The notes under the pieces are model-generated. The model had not been told where the DNA came from, ran no database searches, and worked only from the letters and a program-made list of their open reading frames with translations. 8,583 bases of DNA from an uncultured Collinsella sp. (GTDB lineage Bacteria > Actinomycetota > Coriobacteriia > Coriobacteriales > Coriobacteriaceae). Of this stretch, positions 4,898 through 8,583 are shown in pieces; the first letter of the stretch is position 1, and each line of letters opens with the position of its first letter. The stretch spans positions 1 through 8,583 of the forward strand of contig CALKBB010000342.1 of NCBI GenBank assembly GCA_937989795.1, in the 5' to 3' direction. The position numbers and the translations under genes were made by a program.

Positions 4898-6262
4898 ATG
4901 CGGCGAGATATCATTGCCAAGCTTAACGCTTGGAAAGCGTCAGAATATCGTAAGCCGCTTATCCTTAAGGGGGCGCGCCAGGTTGGAAAGACATGGGCGC
5001 TTAAGGAGTTCGGACGAACCTCGTACCGCAATTTTGTGTATCTGACGCTCGAGGAGCCGTCACCTGGGGTACAGAGCGAGTACGCTCAGTTTTTCGAAGG
5101 TACGCGCGATCCTCGACGGATCATCTCAAACCTTTCCCTGGCACTTGGACAGCCTATCGATCCCGGCGAGACGCTGCTTATTATTGATGAGATCCAGGAT
5201 TGTCCTTCTGCAGTCGGCGCCCTTAAATACTTCTGTGACGAGGCCCCCGAGTATCACGTCGCATGCGCAGGGTCTTTGTTGGGCGTTCGCTTGTCCCGTG
5301 AGACCAGCGCTTTTCCGGTGGGAAAGGTCGAGTTCATGGAGATGCGCCCCATGAGCTTTTCCGAGTTTCTGAAAGCCGAGGGCGCTGCAAACTACGACGA
5401 ATACCTTGGCGGCCTGGATCAGATCGAAACAGTGCCCGATTTCTTCCATGTCCGTCTCGTCGAGCATCTTCGTCGTTATTTTGCATGCGGCGGCATGCCA
5501 GAGGCTCTTGGCCGGTGGGTGGAGACGGGCGATATCGTTCAGGTCGATAAGGTGTTGTCTGATCTCTTGGATTCCTACGAGCGCGATTTTGCCAAGCATG
5601 GTGGCCGTGCGCAGTTCGCCAAGCTTTCGCAAATATGGAACTCGATTCCAGCTCAGTTGGCGCGCGAGAACAAAAAGTTCGTTTGGGGTGCGGTGCGCGA
5701 GGGGGCTCGTGCTCGAGAATACGAGGATGCTCTGGAATGGCTTGCCGATGCTGGGCTCATCACGGCGGTTCGCCTTAATGCTGCCGGTGGTGTGCCGCTC
5801 TCTGCGTACGATGACCTCAAGGCATTTAAAGTCTACTGTCTTGATGTCGGCTTGCTGCGCCGCATGGCAAGGCTGGATGCGTCCGCTTTTGCCATCTCGG
5901 ATGCGCTATTTTCGGAGTTCAAAGGTTCGTTCGCCGAGAACTATGTGCTTCAGGCATTACTTTCACAGTTAGATGCTGCTCCGCGTTACTGGACAAACGA
6001 GAAGCCGAAGCACGAAGTCGATTTTTTGATTCAAGTCGGAAACGAAATCGTTCCCGTCGAGGTCAAATCGGGAGAGGTCGTTCACTCCAAGAGCCTTAAG
6101 TACTATGCCGACAAGCATGCGGAGACGACTCCATTGAGGGTCCGCTACTCACTTAAGAACCTAAAGCTCGACGACGGGGTGCTCAACATTCCGTTGTATT
6201 TGGCTGATCGATCTGTCCCTCTTATCAAAAAGGCGCTTGATTGTGCGCATCTTGACGTTTAG
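4898..6262 (+). CDS. AAA ATPase with DUF4143 C-terminal domain (COG1373-like)
   Basis: A 454-residue predicted cytoplasmic ATPase of unknown cellular role. The N-terminal AAA domain has Walker A GARQVGKT (25-32), Walker B LLIIDEIQD (93-101) and HVACAGSLLG (120-129), where the sensor strand is expected. Then come the family words MRPMSFSEFL (149-158) and YFACGGMPEA (194-203). The DUF4143-like C-terminal part contains FKGSFAENYV (341-350), EVDFLI (373-378) and VPVEVKSG (385-392). The spacing of D375 and the E388-x-K390 pair resembles a PD-(D/E)XK nuclease fold; whether it cuts nucleic acid is not known. The start is set by the gggagg site. An in-frame upstream extension to 4796 would add 34 residues encoded by the palindrome and is unlikely. 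The gene stands alone, is preceded by repeats, and uses many A/T-ending codons unlike the gat genes, which suggests horizontal gain. Confidence 0.88.
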   Translation: MRRDIIAKLNAWKASEYRKPLILKGARQVGKTWALKEFGRTSYRNFVYLTLEEPSPGVQSEYAQFFEGTRDPRRIISNLSLALGQPIDPGETLLIIDEIQDCPSAVGALKYFCDEAPEYHVACAGSLLGVRLSRETSAFPVGKVEFMEMRPMSFSEFLKAEGAANYDEYLGGLDQIETVPDFFHVRLVEHLRRYFACGGMPEALGRWVETGDIVQVDKVLSDLLDSYERDFAKHGGRAQFAKLSQIWNSIPAQLARENKKFVWGAVREGARAREYEDALEWLADAGLITAVRLNAAGGVPLSAYDDLKAFKVYCLDVGLLRRMARLDASAFAISDALFSEFKGSFAENYVLQALLSQLDAAPRYWTNEKPKHEVDFLIQVGNEIVPVEVKSGEVVHSKSLKYYADKHAETTPLRVRYSLKNLKLDDGVLNIPLYLADRSVPLIKKALDCAHLDV

Positions 6263-6326
6263 ATCCTGGGCGAGCTGACGGGCGGTGGCTAATTAATCGC
6301 TCCGTTACGGCCAGGGAGCTTGGGCC

Positions 6327-7331
6327 TTAGCGATGCTTGCTTCGCCAAGCGGTGGGGGTGGTGCCGGTGTATTGTTTGAAGGCTTGGGCGAAGGCGGCTT
6401 GCTGAGGGTAGTCGAGCCGCTCTGCTACCTGCGCTATCGTGAGCGCGCTATCGGCCAAAAGGTCCTGTGCTCGCTCCATACGGCGTCTGCGAATGTAGGC
6501 GCCCAGGGACTCGCCAGTTTGGGCCTTAAAGGTGGCGCATAGTTTGGAGCGGCTTGTGTAGAGCCTCTCGGCCACCTCGTTGATACCCACATGTCTGCCT
6601 TTGTCGAGCGCGCGCTCAATCATTGCCGTTGCTTCTTCGGCAATGGTTATGCTAACGCGTGTGTCTGCCGCCTGCCGAGCCTGCTTGTGGGCCGCGCGCG
6701 AACAGGCGAGCTCCGCGACCATGGTCTCCACGATGCCCTGCATATAGACGTGTCCGCCTACGGTGCGGGCGCGGTCCTCGTTAATCCGGCGCAGCGTGTG
6801 GCAGATGGCAGACGTCGCCTCCTCGTGCCATGGCTCGGCAAACGCCTCAAAGATCCCCGCGAACTCGGTGGGATAGCGGTGCTCCAGTTCGTCAAAATAT
6901 CCAGGCAAAAAGAGCACCGAGCGTGAGTGGTAGAGTTGCCCTGCAAACAATGGGCTTAATTCCTCGCCACAGCTATCTTGGATAAAGCTGCAAACGGCAT
7001 TGTTTGACCACGGTCCATGCAATGGTTTAAGGTTCGCGGGCGTTATGCCAGCCTCGGGCATGCATGTAAGTGTGGGCGCGCTGACCTCGCTCACGCAGGC
7101 ATATGGCTCGGGTGTGTATTCGGCCAGGTGCATATCGTGCGTCGGGGTGATGAAATGCTCCATGACGATGCAGGCAGGGGAGAGGGGCATGATCCATGCG
7201 CGTCCGTGCGCCCGATCGTTTGCCACCTCGCCGGTAAAGACAGCGCCCTTGCCGGAAAGCTCCAGGCCAAACTGCTCAAACTGTGGTGCGTAGAGCTCGG
7301 TTATGTCGGTCGCTGCCCGCCGTATTTGCAA
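6327..7331 (-). CDS. AraC-family transcriptional regulator
   Basis: A 334-residue regulator. The C-terminal AraC/XylS DNA-binding domain holds two helix-turn-helix units: about 249-272 (GINEVAERLYTSRSKLCATF) and 297-322 (TIAQVAERLDYPQQAAFAQA). It ends with the family pattern FKQYTGTTPTAWR (318-330). The N-terminal ~220 residues are probably the ligand-sensing part but match no ligand class I can name. The start is TTG at 7331, supported by the run aaggaaaggaa (complement of 7337-7347) five bases upstream; no in-frame ATG occurs until Met48. The gene is convergent with the ATPase, with 64 bases between their stops and no clear terminator there. It is divergent from the ABC transporter gene, which it probably controls, as is common for AraC-type regulators beside siderophore transporters. 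No signal peptide or membrane segment was seen. Confidence 0.93.
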   Translation of the reverse strand: MQIRRAATDITELYAPQFEQFGLELSGKGAVFTGEVANDRAHGRAWIMPLSPACIVMEHFITPTHDMHLAEYTPEPYACVSEVSAPTLTCMPEAGITPANLKPLHGPWSNNAVCSFIQDSCGEELSPLFAGQLYHSRSVLFLPGYFDELEHRYPTEFAGIFEAFAEPWHEEATSAICHTLRRINEDRARTVGGHVYMQGIVETMVAELACSRAAHKQARQAADTRVSITIAEEATAMIERALDKGRHVGINEVAERLYTSRSKLCATFKAQTGESLGAYIRRRRMERAQDLLADSALTIAQVAERLDYPQQAAFAQAFKQYTGTTPTAWRSKHR

Positions 7332-7336
7332 AAGCG

Positions 7337-7347
7337 TTCCTTTCCTT
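7337..7347 (-). promoter_or_regulatory. Ribosome binding site supporting a TTG start
   Basis: On the - strand this reads aaggaaaggaa and lies five bases before the TTG at 7331. It is the only good translation signal near the start of the AraC gene. Confidence 0.7.
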
Positions 7348-7369
7348 TGCAGAAACGTCCACGCCTGGC

Positions 7370-7398
7370 TTGATTGTGAGCCATGGCTAACACATCAA
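7370..7398. promoter_or_regulatory. Operator-like dyad between divergent AraC and ABC genes
   Basis: The core tgtgagccatggctaaca (7375-7392) is an 18-base palindrome with one mismatched pair around the perfect agccatggct. It is flanked by ttgat (7370-7374) and atcaa (7394-7398), which are also complementary but offset by one base. On both strands the outer words give a TTGAT(T/G) -35-like box, but the sequence 17 bases on (catcaa or aatcaa) is a weak -10. It is a plausible shared control site for the two divergent genes. AraC proteins often bind direct repeats, so the binding factor is uncertain. Confidence 0.45.
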
Positions 7399-7434
7399 TG
7401 ATAAGTTCATTACGGTTAACTCTCAAGCCGTTAG

Positions 7435-7440
7435 AAAGGA
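7435..7440 (+). promoter_or_regulatory. Ribosome binding site of the ABC transporter gene
   Basis: The sequence aaagga lies five bases before the ATG at 7446. Confidence 0.75.
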
Positions 7441-7445
7441 ATCTC

Positions 7446-8583
7446 ATGGCAAAGGGATCAAAAAGGGAAGGTGGAGGCATCGGCGAGTTGCTCGCGTATG
7501 CCGGTGACCGTAAATTCCTAACGTATTTGGGCATGGCGCTCTCGGCGCTCTCGCAGCTGCTGAGCTTTGGCCCGTACGTGTGCATTTGGCTTGTCGCTCG
7601 CGACCTGATCGCCGTGGCACCTAACTGGAGCGAAGCCTGCGACATCGCGATGTATGGCTGGTGGGCCGTGGGGTTTGCGCTGGCAAGCATCGTAACTTAT
7701 TTCGTGGGGCTCATGTGCACGCATCTGTCCGCGTTTCGCTGCGCGTCCAATATCCGTAAGGCTACGAGCGAGCACCTGCTTAAGTTGCCGCTCGGCTACT
7801 TCGACACGCATGCCACCGGCGAGCTGCGCCGCATTGTAGACGGGTGTGCCGCCTCCACCGAGACTTTGCTCGCACACATGCTGCCCGATATCGCAGGCGC
7901 CGTCGCCATGGTCGTGGGCTTGCTCGTGCTGCTTTTCGCCCTCGATTGGCGCTTGGGCGCGGCATGCCTCATCTCGGTGGCCATTTCGTTTGGCGCCATG
8001 GCCACCATGATGAGCGGCAAAGGCGCCGAGTTCATGAAGGCCTACATGGGAGCGCTGGTCAAGATGAACAAGACCGGCACCGAATACGTACGAGGCATCC
8101 CCGTGGTCAAGGTGTTTCAGCAGACGGTCTACTCCTTTAAGGCCTTCCACGATGCGATCGCCGAATATGCCGACATGGCACAAAGCTATGCGGGCACGTT
8201 CTGCCGAGGTCCGCAGGTACTCAACCTTACCGCGCTCAATGGTCTTGTGGCATTCCTGTTGCCCGTGGCGTTGCTGTTGGCGCCAGGCGAGACGGACTTC
8301 GCGCATTTTATGACCAACTTCACGTTTTACGCGATATTTTCGGCCGTGGTACCGACGGCCATGACCAAGCTCATGTTTGTGGGCGAGGCCTCTCAGATGA
8401 GTGCCGATTCGTTGGCTCGTATTCGAAGCGTCATGGATTCCAAGCAGCTTTCCGTGCCCGCACAACCCAAGCACCCTGCCGGCGGCGACGTGCGATTTGA
8501 GGACGTGAGCTTTACGTACGAAGGTGCCGAAGCACCTGCCGTTAGCCATGTAAGTTTCAGCGTTTCCGCTGGTAGCACCCTCG
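7446..8583 (+). CDS. ABC transporter, fused membrane/ATPase half-transporter, 3'-truncated (siderophore type)
   Basis: The first 379 residues of a half-size ABC transporter (MAKGSKREGG...) that continues past the window edge. The membrane domain has about six predicted helices, near 25-52, 68-92, 148-166, 170-190, 262-280 and 290-308. HLLKLPLGYFDTHATGELRR (110-129) is the usual coupling segment of exporter-type (ABC_membrane) domains, and GTEYVRGIPVVKVF (211-224) is typical of siderophore-linked half-transporters such as IrtA/IrtB and YbtP/YbtQ. The nucleotide-binding domain begins at VRFEDVSFTYEG (349-360), with Tyr358 as the likely A-loop residue; the window ends at AGSTL, just before Walker A. 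Such proteins usually work as heterodimers, so a second half-transporter gene probably follows. In the characterised systems the role is iron-siderophore import despite the exporter-like fold; import here is inference. The ATG at 7446 has a good ribosome binding site, and the AraC gene lies 114 bases away, divergently. Confidence 0.92.
   Translation, partial: MAKGSKREGGGIGELLAYAGDRKFLTYLGMALSALSQLLSFGPYVCIWLVARDLIAVAPNWSEACDIAMYGWWAVGFALASIVTYFVGLMCTHLSAFRCASNIRKATSEHLLKLPLGYFDTHATGELRRIVDGCAASTETLLAHMLPDIAGAVAMVVGLLVLLFALDWRLGAACLISVAISFGAMATMMSGKGAEFMKAYMGALVKMNKTGTEYVRGIPVVKVFQQTVYSFKAFHDAIAEYADMAQSYAGTFCRGPQVLNLTALNGLVAFLLPVALLLAPGETDFAHFMTNFTFYAIFSAVVPTAMTKLMFVGEASQMSADSLARIRSVMDSKQLSVPAQPKHPAGGDVRFEDVSFTYEGAEAPAVSHVSFSVSAGSTL

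Noticed and set aside
6263..6326. Possible bidirectional terminator between the convergent ATPase and AraC genes
   Set aside because: Only the short palindrome taattaat and three-base stems (ccg-tta-cgg) were found; no stem with a T run on either strand.
7518..8549. A 343-residue reading frame on the - strand opposite the ABC transporter
   Set aside because: The + strand in this region encodes a clear ABC transporter from 7446; the antisense frame is His/Gly/Arg-rich and has no family motif.

Overview
The window looks like part of a Coriobacteriia chromosome (Actinomycetota), most likely Collinsella. This is an inference from the high-GC, strongly C/G-ending codons of the housekeeping genes, a Gram-positive class C sortase, a gatC-gatA-gatB operon, and GC-rich palindromes between genes. 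It was not tested by a database search.

Layout: (1) 3-701, + strand: the 3' part of a class C (pilin-type) sortase whose 5' end lies outside the window. (2) 702-1004: about 300 bases without a gene, holding a short GC-rich repeat fragment, a large inverted repeat (760-824), a decayed 21-base periodic repeat, and the probable gat promoter just before gatC. (3) 1005-4506: gatC, gatA and gatB, joined by one-base TAATG stop/start overlaps. They encode the three-subunit amidotransferase that converts Glu-tRNA(Gln), and often Asp-tRNA(Asn), to the correctly charged tRNA. GatB has an extra segment of about 66 residues in its catalytic domain. (4) 4507-4897: about 390 bases without a gene but unusually rich in dyads: a 143-base nested inverted-repeat element containing a terminator, a second classical terminator, a perfect 27-base palindrome, and a 75-base near-palindrome that abuts the next ribosome binding site. 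(5) 4898-6262: a lone AAA ATPase with a DUF4143-type C-terminus (COG1373-like), whose less GC-biased codons contrast with the gat genes. (6) 7331-6327, - strand: an AraC-family regulator with a probable TTG start. (7) 7446 to the window end, + strand: the N-terminal part of a half-size ABC transporter of the siderophore-type (IrtAB/YbtPQ-like) group, transcribed divergently from the AraC gene and cut off just before its Walker A motif.

The gat genes form one translationally coupled unit. The AraC regulator and ABC transporter form a probable regulator/target pair sharing a 114-base divergent intergenic region with an operator-like dyad. The ATPase stands alone among repeats and looks like an accessory insertion between conserved genes. 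The most notable observations are the dyad-rich stretch at 4513-4878 with its two Crp-like boxes, the GatB insertion, and the repeat-flanked ATPase. No tRNA, rRNA or CRISPR array was seen.
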